Shown here piece after piece: positions 1-8,176 of a stretch of DNA of 33,482 nucleotides. Source of the DNA: Lachnospiraceae bacterium (GTDB lineage: Bacteria > Bacillota_A > Clostridia > Lachnospirales > Lachnospiraceae); contig JAGADM010000154.1 of NCBI GenBank assembly GCA_017613595.1, forward strand, positions 1 through 33,482, given 5' to 3'. The notes beneath the pieces were generated by a model. The model searched no databases and had not been told where the DNA came from. It saw only the letters and a list, made by a program, of their open reading frames with translations. The translations under genes were made by a program, and so were the position numbers. The first letter of the stretch is position 1; every line of letters begins with the position of its first letter.

Positions 1-99
1 CGGAAACAGTGATTCTTTGAATCAACTCTTTTTCGCGTCGATTTTCATCAATTCTGTTGAATGTGAAAAACTCCACAAAGTGCGTAAATACTAGGATTG

Positions 100-1467
100 T
101 CAGGTATTTGTGCGTTGTAGTCCTACCACAGTCTCGACGTGGGGCGTCTGCGGGAACATATCGACGGTCCGGACACGGGTTACCTCGTAGCCGGCGTCCT
201 GAATCGCCTCGAGGTCGGCCGCAAGGGATGTCGGCTTACAGGAGATGTAAACCATATGATCCACGCCGTAGTCGAGAATCTTGCGGAGTGCTTTCGGCGT
301 GACACCTTCACGCGGCGGGTCGAGAACGATGATGTCCGGTTTCTCGGTAACCTCATCAAGCATCTTCAGCACATCACCCGCGAGGAACTCGCAGTTCGTA
401 AGCCCGTTCCGCGCGGCATTGGCCCTGGCGGCCTCCACGGCCTCCGGAATAATCTCAATGCCGATCACCTTCTTCGCTACCGGCGCAAGAATCTGACCGA
501 TTGTCCCGGTTCCGCTGTACAGGTCGAAGATAACCTTGTCTCTTGTCTCGCCGACCATTCCGCGCGCAACCGAATAAAGTACCTCCGCTCCGCCCGAGTT
601 GGTCTGAAAGAAGGAAAATGTGCTGACCTTGAATGTCAGTCCGAGCAGTTCCTCCGTGAACCAGTCCTGCCCGTACAGAAGTTCCGTGCCGTCATTCCGT
701 ATCGCGTCAGCGATCGAATCGTTCACCGTGTGTAATATTCCTACGATCCGTCCCTCTAAAGGGAGTGCCGTCAGTTTCTCAACAATACTGTCAAATCTAT
801 ATTCTACTTGTGTAGAAGTTATGATGTTTACAAGGATTTCACCGGTCTTTTCGGCTCTTCTCACGAGGAGATGCCGATAGAATCCCTGCCCGGTCGTCCG
901 GTGATAGAAATCAATGCCCGAAGCGGCTGCAGCTTCCTTCACGGCAGCGATGATCCGGCGCACATCCGGGTGCACGATCGCGCAGCCGCAAGCCGGAACG
1001 ATATCAAACATACTGTGCTTTTTATGGAGGCCGAGCGTCATCGGACCGTCCTTATATTCATCGCCGAACGAGAACTCCATCTTGTTGCGGTACTCATACG
1101 GCTTCGGACTTCCGAGGATCGGAAGGAACTCACACTCCTTCGAGCGGATAACCGGCATCAGAAGTTTGCGGATATGCTCCTCTTTCAGCGCCAGCTGCTT
1201 CTTATACGGAAGTGTCTGCAGGGCGCATCCGCCGCAGATTCCGAACTGCGGACACTGCGGAACCGCCGTCTCATCCGGGGACGGCGTAATCACTTCCTTC
1301 AGTTCGCCTTCCGCCTTTTCCGCGCCGTTCCGCTTCAGGCGGAACAGCACCTCCTGTCCCGGAAGCACACCCTTTACGCGGATCTTCTTTCCTTCCGCAA
1401 TTACCGTACCGCGGTCCGGAAAATGTGTCTCCGTCACGGTTCCCTGTATCAAATCACCTTTTTTCAT
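100..1467 (-). CDS. rlmD: 23S rRNA (uracil-C5)-methyltransferase, RlmD/RumA family
   Basis: Predicted SAM-dependent methyltransferase that makes 5-methyluridine in 23S rRNA. The 455-residue protein has the full family architecture. An N-terminal TRAM-like RNA-binding domain covers about residues 1-60. A [4Fe-4S] cysteine set sits at C72, C78 and C81, with C160 or C162 as the fourth ligand. The SAM-binding motif DLYSGTGTIG is at 315-324, DPPREG at 384-389, and the catalytic cysteine in YISCKP is C410. The start ATG follows an AAGGAG ribosome binding site. Gram-positive relatives may modify U747 as well as U1939 (RlmCD), and sequence alone does not tell these apart. It is divergent from the yerC-like gene. 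Confidence 0.93.
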   Translation of the reverse strand: MKKGDLIQGTVTETHFPDRGTVIAEGKKIRVKGVLPGQEVLFRLKRNGAEKAEGELKEVITPSPDETAVPQCPQFGICGGCALQTLPYKKQLALKEEHIRKLLMPVIRSKECEFLPILGSPKPYEYRNKMEFSFGDEYKDGPMTLGLHKKHSMFDIVPACGCAIVHPDVRRIIAAVKEAAAASGIDFYHRTTGQGFYRHLLVRRAEKTGEILVNIITSTQVEYRFDSIVEKLTALPLEGRIVGILHTVNDSIADAIRNDGTELLYGQDWFTEELLGLTFKVSTFSFFQTNSGGAEVLYSVARGMVGETRDKVIFDLYSGTGTIGQILAPVAKKVIGIEIIPEAVEAARANAARNGLTNCEFLAGDVLKMLDEVTEKPDIIVLDPPREGVTPKALRKILDYGVDHMVYISCKPTSLAADLEAIQDAGYEVTRVRTVDMFPQTPHVETVVGLQRTNT

Positions 1468-1507
1468 AGTTTCTCCTTATCATTTTCCGCAAAACCATGC
1501 AATCCCC

Positions 1508-1536
1508 TTTACTTTCACTCTGTGAAGTGTTACAAT
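1508..1536 (+). promoter_or_regulatory. Sigma-A promoter of the yerC-like gene with a palindrome in the spacer
   Basis: The -35 is TTTACT (1508-1513) and the -10 is TACAAT (1531-1536), with a 17-bp spacer and a TGn extension before the -10. The spacer holds the perfect palindrome TTCAC-TCT-GTGAA (1514-1526), placed where a bound repressor would block RNA polymerase. Autoregulation by the downstream TrpR-like protein is only an inference. Confidence 0.55.
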
Positions 1537-1570
1537 GTGAATATGCCAAATATCAATGAGGAGGCACGCC

Positions 1571-1861
1571 ATGGGTAAAGATATTCATACCGCAGAAGTA
1601 AACCAGTTCTTCAAAGCTGTTCTCACCCTGAAGACAATCGATGAATGCTATGCCTTTTTCGAGGATGTATGCACCATCAACGAGCTGCTCTCTATCTCCC
1701 AGCGCCTCGAAGTTGCGCACATGCTTACCGAGAACCGGACCTATCTTGATATTGCCGAGAAGACCGGAGCTTCCACTTCCACGATCAGCCGCGTAAACCG
1801 GTCGCTCGTCTACGGTAAGGACGGATATAAGATTGCATTTTCCCGGATGGACGAACAATAA
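1571..1861 (+). CDS. yerC: TrpR-like protein, YerC/YecD family
   Basis: A 96-residue protein of the YerC/YecD branch of the TrpR superfamily, an all-helical DNA-binding fold. A helix-turn-helix is visible around residues 58-80 (YLDIAEKTGASTSTISRVNRSL). These proteins lack a demonstrated tryptophan co-repressor role, and the target genes are unknown here. I chose the ATG at 1571 over the in-frame upstream start at 1556 because a GAGGAGG ribosome binding site lies just before it and would fall inside the longer reading. It has its own promoter and ends 18 bp before a strong terminator. The palindrome in its promoter is a candidate autoregulatory site. Confidence 0.88.
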   Translation: MGKDIHTAEVNQFFKAVLTLKTIDECYAFFEDVCTINELLSISQRLEVAHMLTENRTYLDIAEKTGASTSTISRVNRSLVYGKDGYKIAFSRMDEQ

Positions 1862-1879
1862 GAACAGACTTTACACTGC

Positions 1880-1911
1880 AAAAGCCCGTGATGATTCACG
1901 GGCTTTTCTTT
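1880..1911. terminator. Rho-independent terminator between convergent genes
   Basis: A 12-bp perfect stem, AAAAGCCCGTGA (1880-1891) with TCACGGGCTTTT (1896-1907), has a 4-nt loop. It is flanked by T-rich DNA on the plus side and A-rich DNA on the other. It lies between the convergent yerC-like and DUF1836 genes and can serve both. Confidence 0.9.
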
Positions 1912-1914
1912 ATG

Positions 1915-2580
1915 TTATTTCCGTTCGGACTTTTCACTTTTCGAGCTGTCCCGTGACTCGCTCTTCCTGTCTTTCTTATCCTTCCTGTCCGTAACAAGAA
2001 GGTCGTCAATGATCTGCTCGATCATCTGCTTCTTCAGGTAGACGTCAAAGCTGAGCATGGAAATGAAACTGAAGATGGCCAGGAATTCCTTTGCCTCGGG
2101 ATCCTTAATATCCTTAAATACACCCTTGGAGCGGTCGAACTTCGTCATGACATCCTTGGCGAGATCGTTTCCGACAACCTTCTCCATTTCGAAGATCCGC
2201 TTGTAAATCGCTTCGAGATCGATCTCGGCATCGTCTCCGAAGAACATGTCCTTCATGGGGCCGACGATATGCTGCACGTCGTTGATGCTCAGAAAGCTCT
2301 TCAGATAGTAGATAAATACGAGCAGATACATATGGTCTTTGCTGTATTTCTTCTTAACCGGGCTCGGAAGCAGATCATTCTTCGTATAGTTGTTGATCAT
2401 GGTCTTCGTGAGCAGCTTGTCGCTGTCATAGCGCTTGGACTGTTCCAAGTGCTCGTCCAGAAACTTCGTCACCTGATCCATATAAAGATCGATGTTCGGA
2501 ATATCATTCGGACCGATGTAATCAGTCTCTTGGATATTCTCTTCAAGCTTCCTGAGATAGTATTTCCACTGATTCTCCAC
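1915..2580 (-). CDS. DUF1836 domain protein
   Basis: A 221-residue cytoplasmic protein that I recognise as DUF1836, a Firmicutes family of unknown function with a predicted HTH-like N-terminal half. Characteristic segments are the LTKTMINNYTKNDLLP stretch (about residues 58-73) and the following KKKYSKDHMYLL. The last 25 or so residues are a highly charged Lys/Ser/Asp/Glu tail. The start is GTG at 2580: an AGGAG ribosome binding site is just upstream, and a near-perfect promoter overlaps the longer ATG reading frame that extends to 2763, which therefore cannot be the start. It shares a terminator with the convergent yerC-like gene. No function can be assigned. Confidence 0.85.
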   Translation of the reverse strand: MENQWKYYLRKLEENIQETDYIGPNDIPNIDLYMDQVTKFLDEHLEQSKRYDSDKLLTKTMINNYTKNDLLPSPVKKKYSKDHMYLLVFIYYLKSFLSINDVQHIVGPMKDMFFGDDAEIDLEAIYKRIFEMEKVVGNDLAKDVMTKFDRSKGVFKDIKDPEAKEFLAIFSFISMLSFDVYLKKQMIEQIIDDLLVTDRKDKKDRKSESRDSSKSEKSERK

Positions 2581-2623
2581 AGCCGTTCTCCTCGTATCAT
2601 TTTCGTTGATGCCGTTAAATGCT

Positions 2624-2652
2624 ATTATATAGTATTGAAAACCATGTGTCAA
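2624..2652 (-). promoter_or_regulatory. Consensus sigma-A promoter of the DUF1836 gene
   Basis: On the minus strand the -35 is TTGACA (2652-2647) and the -10 is TATAAT (2629-2624), with a 17-bp spacer. Both hexamers match consensus perfectly. Its position shows that the true start is the GTG at 2580. Confidence 0.9.
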
Positions 2653-2696
2653 CTGAATCACCATTGAAAACAGTACGGATTCGCCCCATTCTTTTG

Positions 2697-2725
2697 TTGA
2701 GTTTGGGATGTTCTTGTGATATAAT
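2697..2725 (+). promoter_or_regulatory. Extended -10 promoter of pcrA
   Basis: The -35-like TTGAGT (2697-2702), a 17-bp spacer and TATAAT (2720-2725) preceded by TGA form an extended -10 promoter. It is divergent from the DUF1836 promoter, and the -35 elements are about 44 bp apart. Confidence 0.8.
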
Positions 2726-2767
2726 AAGAACATACATTCGATTTTCCCGAGAAAGGTCTTCATTCCT

Positions 2768-5212
2768 ATGGATTATGTCGGCAATCTCAATCCGGAACAG
2801 CGCATGGCCGTGGAGCATCAGTACGGACCGCTCCTCATTTTAGCGGGCGCAGGGTCGGGCAAGACCCGCGTCATCACGCACCGGATTGCGTACTTGATTG
2901 ATCAATATAACGTGAGCCCTTACCACATCCTTGCCATCACATTTACCAACAAGGCGGCAAAGGAGATGCGTGACCGTGTCAACAGCCTTGTCGACTACGG
3001 CGCGCAGGATATCTGGGTAAGCACATTTCACTCCGCCTGCGTCAGAATGCTCAGGCGTTTCTGCGATGCCATCGGCTACGAGAAGAATTTCTCGGTCTAT
3101 GATACCGACGATCAGAAAAGCCTTATGCGGACCATTCTGAAATCGTTAAATATCGATACCAAAAAGATGCGTGAGTCATTCTTTCTGAACCGCATCTCAA
3201 CGGCCAAGAACGAGCTCGTCGGACCGGACCGCTACCGTGAGGAATACGGCCGTGACCGCGACGCAGACCTTGTTGTTTCGGTGTACCGCGAGTACCAGAA
3301 ACGCCTTCTCGACCAGAACGCGATGGACTTCGACGATCTGCTGTTCAACACGGTGGAGATGTTCCGGCAGAGCGAAAGCGCGCTTACGTATTACCGGAAC
3401 CGCTTCCGCTATATCATGGTCGACGAGTACCAGGATACCAATACCGCGCAGTTCGAGCTGATCCGCCTGCTCGCGCACTATACGAACGATGAGGGCGAGG
3501 TGGAACACAACCTCTGCGTCGTCGGCGACGACGACCAGTCCATCTACGGTTTCCGCGGCGCCAACATCCGGAATATCCTCAACTTCGAAAAATACTACCC
3601 CGATGCCGTCGTGATCAAACTCGAAGAGAACTACCGCTCCACCGAGACAATCCTCGACGCAGCCAACGAAGTCATTAAGAACAATTTCCATACGAATACG
3701 AAGACGCTCTGGACCAAACTCGGCAAAGGAACACCGATCACCTATACGGTATATCCCGACGCCATGTCCGAAGCCGAAGGCGCAGCCGATGAAATCCGCC
3801 GCCAGGTGGATGCCGGTGAGGCAACATACAACAGCTTCGCCGTGCTGTACCGCACAAACGCGCAGTCCCGCGCATTCGAGATCCAGTTTTCCAAAAACCG
3901 GATTCCGTGCAGGGTTGTCGGCGGCGTAAACTTCTATCAGCGGAAAGAGATCAAAGACATTCTCGCTTATCTGCGGACCATCGACAACGGGCGCGACAGC
4001 GTAGCCGTACGCCGTATTCTGAATGTTCCGAAGCGCGGAATCGGCGATACGACCGCGAACGCGGTCCAGGATTTTACGGAGATCAACGACTGCAGTTTTT
4101 ACGATGCCCTGACTTACGCCGACCATATCCCGACGATCAAGGCGGCTGCCGCGAAGAAGATCAAACCGTTCGTTGAACTGATTGAAAAGTACCGTGAACG
4201 GGCCGCGCAGAAGAACTGCTGTCTCAAGAACCTCGTAACGGACCTGATCGCGGACCTCGATTATGAAGAAGAACTGAAACGCGAGGATGAAGAATCCTTC
4301 GATGACCGTAAAGGAAACATCGATGAATTCATCACCTCCGTCGCCCAATATGAAATCACTTCCGATGAACCTCCGACACTCGCCGGATTCCTCTCCGAAG
4401 TATCGCTCGTTACGGATCTTGACTCCGTCGAGGAAGACCCGGACTATGTCGTTTTGATGACGATACACAGCGCGAAAGGCCTTGAGTTCGACCAGGTATT
4501 TTTAGCGGGTATGGAGGACAATCTGTTCCCGAGCAGCATGAGTCTTGATGACCCGAACGGCATTGAAGAAGAACGCCGTCTCTGCTACGTCGGCATTACG
4601 CGTGCAAGAAAGCGCCTCTACCTGTCCCGCGCAAGAGAGCGGATGCTCCGCGGCGAGACCTCGTTCAATCCCGAGTCCCGCTTTGTACTCGAGCTTAAGC
4701 GGCAGGCGCGCCACCTGATTACCGAGAAGAGCTCCGGTTCCGGCGGTTTCTTCGGCGGAAGCTCACAGCGTACCAGCGGCAGCCTCTATGACCTGACTAA
4801 GAACAGTTCCGGCCGTTCCTACAGCGGCGGCGGAAACTCCTACAGCAATTCCTACGGCAGTTCAGGCGGCTCATACCGCGACAGTTACGGCGGTTCTTCC
4901 GAACGCCGCGGCGGACGGAACTCCGACTGGGATGACATGCCTTTTGCAGGCAGTCCCAAACCTGCGGTTTCCGCGTCCAAGCCTTACGTGAACCCGTATA
5001 TTTCGACATCCGCTCCTGCTTCCAGAAACTTCGGAAGCGGCGACGCGTCATCGCTCGGATTTGCCGTCGGAGACCGTGTAAAGCATGTCAAGTTCGGTAT
5101 CGGTACCGTGGAAGCCATCGTCAAAGGCGGAAAGGATTTCGAAGTCACCGTGGACTTCCCTTCCGGCCGTAAGAAGATGCTTGCTTCCTTTGCAAAACTG
5201 GAAAAAGTTTAA
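2768..5212 (+). CDS. pcrA: UvrD/PcrA superfamily 1A DNA helicase
   Basis: ATP-dependent 3'-5' DNA helicase acting in repair and in removing RecA or RNA polymerase from DNA. The 814 residues carry the SF1A motifs: Walker A AGAGSGKT (26-33), motif II DEYQD (219-223), motif III GDDDQSIYGFRGA (253-265), motif IV LEENYRST (285-292), motif V TIHSAKGLEFD (565-575) and motif VI YVGITRAR (607-614). Residues 654-760 form a long Gly/Ser/Tyr-rich disordered linker with SYGS-like and RGG elements. The C-terminal Tudor-like fold (764-814, VGDRVKHVKFGIG) is the PcrA domain known to contact RNA polymerase. The ATG follows a GAGAAAGG ribosome binding site. The linker is longer and more Tyr-rich than I would expect. 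Confidence 0.95.
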   Translation: MDYVGNLNPEQRMAVEHQYGPLLILAGAGSGKTRVITHRIAYLIDQYNVSPYHILAITFTNKAAKEMRDRVNSLVDYGAQDIWVSTFHSACVRMLRRFCDAIGYEKNFSVYDTDDQKSLMRTILKSLNIDTKKMRESFFLNRISTAKNELVGPDRYREEYGRDRDADLVVSVYREYQKRLLDQNAMDFDDLLFNTVEMFRQSESALTYYRNRFRYIMVDEYQDTNTAQFELIRLLAHYTNDEGEVEHNLCVVGDDDQSIYGFRGANIRNILNFEKYYPDAVVIKLEENYRSTETILDAANEVIKNNFHTNTKTLWTKLGKGTPITYTVYPDAMSEAEGAADEIRRQVDAGEATYNSFAVLYRTNAQSRAFEIQFSKNRIPCRVVGGVNFYQRKEIKDILAYLRTIDNGRDSVAVRRILNVPKRGIGDTTANAVQDFTEINDCSFYDALTYADHIPTIKAAAAKKIKPFVELIEKYRERAAQKNCCLKNLVTDLIADLDYEEELKREDEESFDDRKGNIDEFITSVAQYEITSDEPPTLAGFLSEVSLVTDLDSVEEDPDYVVLMTIHSAKGLEFDQVFLAGMEDNLFPSSMSLDDPNGIEEERRLCYVGITRARKRLYLSRARERMLRGETSFNPESRFVLELKRQARHLITEKSSGSGGFFGGSSQRTSGSLYDLTKNSSGRSYSGGGNSYSNSYGSSGGSYRDSYGGSSERRGGRNSDWDDMPFAGSPKPAVSASKPYVNPYISTSAPASRNFGSGDASSLGFAVGDRVKHVKFGIGTVEAIVKGGKDFEVTVDFPSGRKKMLASFAKLEKV

Positions 5213-5224
5213 CATCATAAAGAC

Positions 5225-5260
5225 TGCGCCCCGGCTTCATCAGCCGGGGCGCATCTTTGT
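5225..5260. terminator. Terminator hairpin between pcrA and the CotH-like gene
   Basis: A perfect 12-bp GC-rich stem (TGCGCCCCGGCT at 5225-5236, AGCCGGGGCGCA at 5242-5253) has a 5-nt loop. The following T tract on the plus strand is weak (TCTTTGT). It sits between convergent genes. Confidence 0.75.
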
Positions 5261-5272
5261 GGGGGAAAATGA

Positions 5273-7384
5273 TTATATTCTTCGCTTCCGTCTGATGACT
5301 CGAAGCGTAACCAGCAATAATAGCATCAAAGCGAAACATCCTCCGAAAATGATGATGTTGTCAGCAGCTGCCGAACCAGCCTGCTGCCCAGGGCGGCTTC
5401 CCGAAAAGGAACCGCGTCCTTCGGAATCTCCTCCGAAGCCGGCGAATTTGCTGAAATCGAAATCTCCGAAATCCAGTCCTTCGAATACGTTTCCGCCTTC
5501 CTCGCCGCTCTGATTGGTTGTGCGGGTACGTCTGCCCTGTTTCACCGCGTTGTCTCCGGAGAAACCTCCCATATTGAACGAACCCATTGCCTTTGCGTCA
5601 ATACCCGACGCATCCACGAACGTCGTCTTATTACCGTTCTGCGCGGTATCCGTCGAAGGAATCGTGCCGTTCAGCTGTCCGTCGATGCTCTGTGCGCGGA
5701 GGTTGATCACCTGATACAGAATCTCCGCCGCCTTCACGTAATCTTCATACGAATAGAAAGCTGTCGGGTCGGTCTCCACCAGGGAATCGATCTGGCTGCG
5801 GATCCGCTGATAAACTTCCTCAAACCGTCCGCCGTATACGTACTCTTCCACAAGCTGTCTTAAGTACTCGTGGTATTTGGCGAGATACTCTTCATTCTCT
5901 AACAGCTTATCGAAGAACTTCGTGCCTGAGAAAGGTGTATCGATCGCATCGTTGACCATATCGGTCGCATCACCCGAACTGCCCATCGACATACCGCCGA
6001 GGGAAAGGTTGTAGTCCCACGGGAATATGTTCAGCTGTCCGTTATATTCGTACAGGTAGTAGTTGTGCGCCATCGAACCCGAAAGGCTGTCCATGTTAAC
6101 GGAAAATGTGTGCACAGCCATGTACTTTAACACATTATCGACATCCAGATATTTCTCAAGGTCGGTGCCCTCACTGATATTCTTGAGTGCTTCTACAACC
6201 CGTTTATGATCGGAGTTGCCGGTCGCAGTGATCTCGCCTTCCCAGATGGTCGAGTAATTGTCAAGGTCATCGCCGGTATAGTTCAGATTGGCTCCGCCGC
6301 CTCCCATCGAGAAGCCGCCTTTGCCGCCGAAATCCGACATGTTGAAACTGCCTGCGTCGGGTCTGTTGCTCTGTCCGCCCTCTGTATTCTCACCGGACTG
6401 ACCGCTGCCGGAAGGTCTTCCTTTGCCGGAGAAACCGCTCTTATCGGAAGAGTTGCCGCGGCCGGTTGAACTGCCTTTGTCGGTTGTGTTTCCTTTGCCG
6501 CTTGAGCTTCCCTTGTCTGAGGCACTGCCCTTTTCGGAGGAACTGTCTCCTCCCATATTCGGCATGTTGCCCGGATTAAAGCCGGAGCCGTCACCCATGT
6601 TCGGCATACTGCCCGGGTCGAAATTGAAACCGCCGTCTCCGCCCATGTTCGGCATATTATTCGGATCAAAGTTGAAGCCGCCGTCACCACCCGGAAAATT
6701 CATTCCGCCGGGCGTCTTGCTGTCTCCGGAATCGGACGATTTGTTGCCGCCCATTTCCATACTGTCCGGCTTGTAGAGTTCGCCGTCCTGTGTTCCGAAG
6801 TTGCGGAGCATGAAGCTTTCCTCAACCGCTTCGAGCGCCAGGTATACGCCCCAATACTCGCCGTTCAGGGAGACCTTTGCGTAATTGTATAATGATGCTT
6901 CCGCTCCGATATACTGAAACATATCGTAGATGATTGCTTCCTTCATATTGGTTGCGTCAGCGTAGTTGTTGTTCAGAATCAGTTTGTCGAGACCGAAGCA
7001 TGTCTGGCCTTCCACGAAGTGTCCGAATTCCAGCTTCAGACTGTAACGGTCACTGTCCGGGTCGCTCGCAATAGCGGAAAGACTCGTATTTCCCTTCGGC
7101 CGGATTGCGACGTTCTTAAGTGTCTGCCCGTTGATCACGACATCACAGACGTAATACTCTTCCGTCATCGCGTTCTGCAGCATCTTGTTCCATTCGTCTT
7201 CGTCCATCTGAATGTCGATGCTGATGATCTCATCCGTATTGAACAGTGCCGTCTCATACTCCATCTTAACGCCTGTTCCGCCGAGTTTCTTCTTCAGTGT
7301 TTCGGAATACGCAATCGCCGTAATGCACAACACGACCGCAACAGCCATAACCGCGACAATGATTTTGGTTGCATGCTTTTTCAT
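5273..7384 (-). CDS. CotH-kinase-like membrane-anchored surface protein
   Basis: A 703-residue protein related to the spore-coat kinase CotH. An N-terminal signal or anchor segment is at 8-27 and a C-terminal membrane helix at 677-694 is followed by a basic RRKRR stop, so most of the chain should be outside the cell. CotH-type blocks include RPKGNTSL (95-102), LILNNNYADATNMKEA (135-150), NGEYWGVYLALE (174-185), DSLSGSMAHNYYLY (432-445) and FPWDYNLSLGG (454-464). Between its two halves lies a low-complexity insert (209-365) with three GGDGGFNFDP..MPNM-type repeats and a Ser/Lys/Gly tract. It is the last gene of the VTC-DUF4956-CotH cluster, 18 bp after DUF4956. CotH proteins can phosphorylate protein serines, but the substrate and activity here are unknown. 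Confidence 0.85.
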   Translation of the reverse strand: MKKHATKIIVAVMAVAVVLCITAIAYSETLKKKLGGTGVKMEYETALFNTDEIISIDIQMDEDEWNKMLQNAMTEEYYVCDVVINGQTLKNVAIRPKGNTSLSAIASDPDSDRYSLKLEFGHFVEGQTCFGLDKLILNNNYADATNMKEAIIYDMFQYIGAEASLYNYAKVSLNGEYWGVYLALEAVEESFMLRNFGTQDGELYKPDSMEMGGNKSSDSGDSKTPGGMNFPGGDGGFNFDPNNMPNMGGDGGFNFDPGSMPNMGDGSGFNPGNMPNMGGDSSSEKGSASDKGSSSGKGNTTDKGSSTGRGNSSDKSGFSGKGRPSGSGQSGENTEGGQSNRPDAGSFNMSDFGGKGGFSMGGGGANLNYTGDDLDNYSTIWEGEITATGNSDHKRVVEALKNISEGTDLEKYLDVDNVLKYMAVHTFSVNMDSLSGSMAHNYYLYEYNGQLNIFPWDYNLSLGGMSMGSSGDATDMVNDAIDTPFSGTKFFDKLLENEEYLAKYHEYLRQLVEEYVYGGRFEEVYQRIRSQIDSLVETDPTAFYSYEDYVKAAEILYQVINLRAQSIDGQLNGTIPSTDTAQNGNKTTFVDASGIDAKAMGSFNMGGFSGDNAVKQGRRTRTTNQSGEEGGNVFEGLDFGDFDFSKFAGFGGDSEGRGSFSGSRPGQQAGSAAADNIIIFGGCFALMLLLLVTLRVIRRKRRI
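6554..6691 (-). repeat. Tandem Gly/Asn/Met-rich repeats inside the CotH-like gene
   Basis: Three consecutive units of about 14-16 codons encode GGDGGFNFDPNNMPNM, GGDGGFNFDPGSMPNM and GDGSGFNPGNMPNM (residues 232-277). They lie in the disordered insert between the two halves of the kinase-like domain. Such repeats can expand or contract between strains. Confidence 0.8.
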
Positions 7385-7402
7385 GCCGCATCACCCTCTT
7401 CT

Positions 7403-8092
7403 TCAGGACATGTATTCGCCGTTATACGTTACAAGCGTTGCACCGGATACGCCGTTCACTTCATTAATACGGTTTACAAAACTCGTCGAAGCGTCCTTCA
7501 TCCGGATTTCAGCCGTAAGCTCGATACCTGCGTCGTTGATGGTCTTGGATTTTACAAGGTACTTGCTGACAGACTGCTTAATAAGGCTCATGGCGCCTTC
7601 TTCCGCTTTCTCGTCCTTACAGTCAATGATCAGGATGTAAGGGGTATCATGCGTCTTCCAGTTTGCGAAGATTACAAGGATGATACCGGTCACTGCGGAA
7701 CCGATCACGGCAAGCGGGATCATTCCGGCGCCGATTACGATACCGGCCGCGATGGACCAGAACAGGAACACGATTTCCATCGGCTCTTTGATGGCTGCAC
7801 GGAAACGAACAATCGAAAGAGCGCCAACCATACCGAGCGACAATACAACGTTCGATGTAACCGCCATGATAACAAGCGTCGTAACAAGCGACAGACCGAC
7901 AAGCGTCATCGCGAAGCCCATGGAATACATGATCTCGTTAAACGTCTTTTTATAGATCAGAAATACGAAAAGTCCCACAACAAGGGAAAATGCCATGCCG
8001 ATCACCGTATCGATGATCGAGAACTCCGAAATATTCTGCAGAAAGCTGGATTTGAAAATATCGCTGAATGTAACAGCACTGAATGTAATCAT
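7403..8092 (-). CDS. DUF4956 integral membrane protein
   Basis: A 229-residue protein of the DUF4956 family, function unknown. Predicted membrane helices lie near residues 26-47, 57-78, 81-96, 107-124 and 126-145. The conserved GMVGALSIVRFRAAIKEP block (87-104) falls between helices. The last 85 or so residues form a soluble domain (PYILIIDCKD onward) with an alternating pattern suggesting a small cytoplasmic alpha/beta fold. The start ATG at 8092 follows an AGGAGG ribosome binding site. It is flanked by the VTC-domain gene (84 bp upstream) and the CotH-like gene (18 bp downstream). DUF4956 genes are often found next to VTC-domain and CotH genes, so the three probably act together at the membrane. 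Confidence 0.85.
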   Translation of the reverse strand: MITFSAVTFSDIFKSSFLQNISEFSIIDTVIGMAFSLVVGLFVFLIYKKTFNEIMYSMGFAMTLVGLSLVTTLVIMAVTSNVVLSLGMVGALSIVRFRAAIKEPMEIVFLFWSIAAGIVIGAGMIPLAVIGSAVTGIILVIFANWKTHDTPYILIIDCKDEKAEEGAMSLIKQSVSKYLVKSKTINDAGIELTAEIRMKDASTSFVNRINEVNGVSGATLVTYNGEYMS

Positions 8093-8176
8093 CGGTGTTT
8101 CCTCCTGAATTATGAATTAACGCGTCCGCCCGTCAGAGCCTTTCCGGCTGCACCGGCGATTGACGCCTGTATATTT

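Noticed and set aside
10..24. Perfect inverted repeat TGATTC-TTT-GAATCA downstream of rlmD
   Set aside because: The arms are only 6 bp and AT-rich with no T tract, and too close to the window edge to judge; I cannot call it a terminator.
2581..2763. N-terminal extension of the DUF1836 gene to an ATG at 2763
   Set aside because: A consensus promoter and a ribosome binding site for the GTG at 2580 lie inside this stretch, so it is not translated as part of the protein.
3197..4468. Long antisense open frame opposite pcrA
   Set aside because: It is a shadow of pcrA caused by codon bias, has no ribosome binding site and shows no family features, whereas pcrA carries all helicase motifs.
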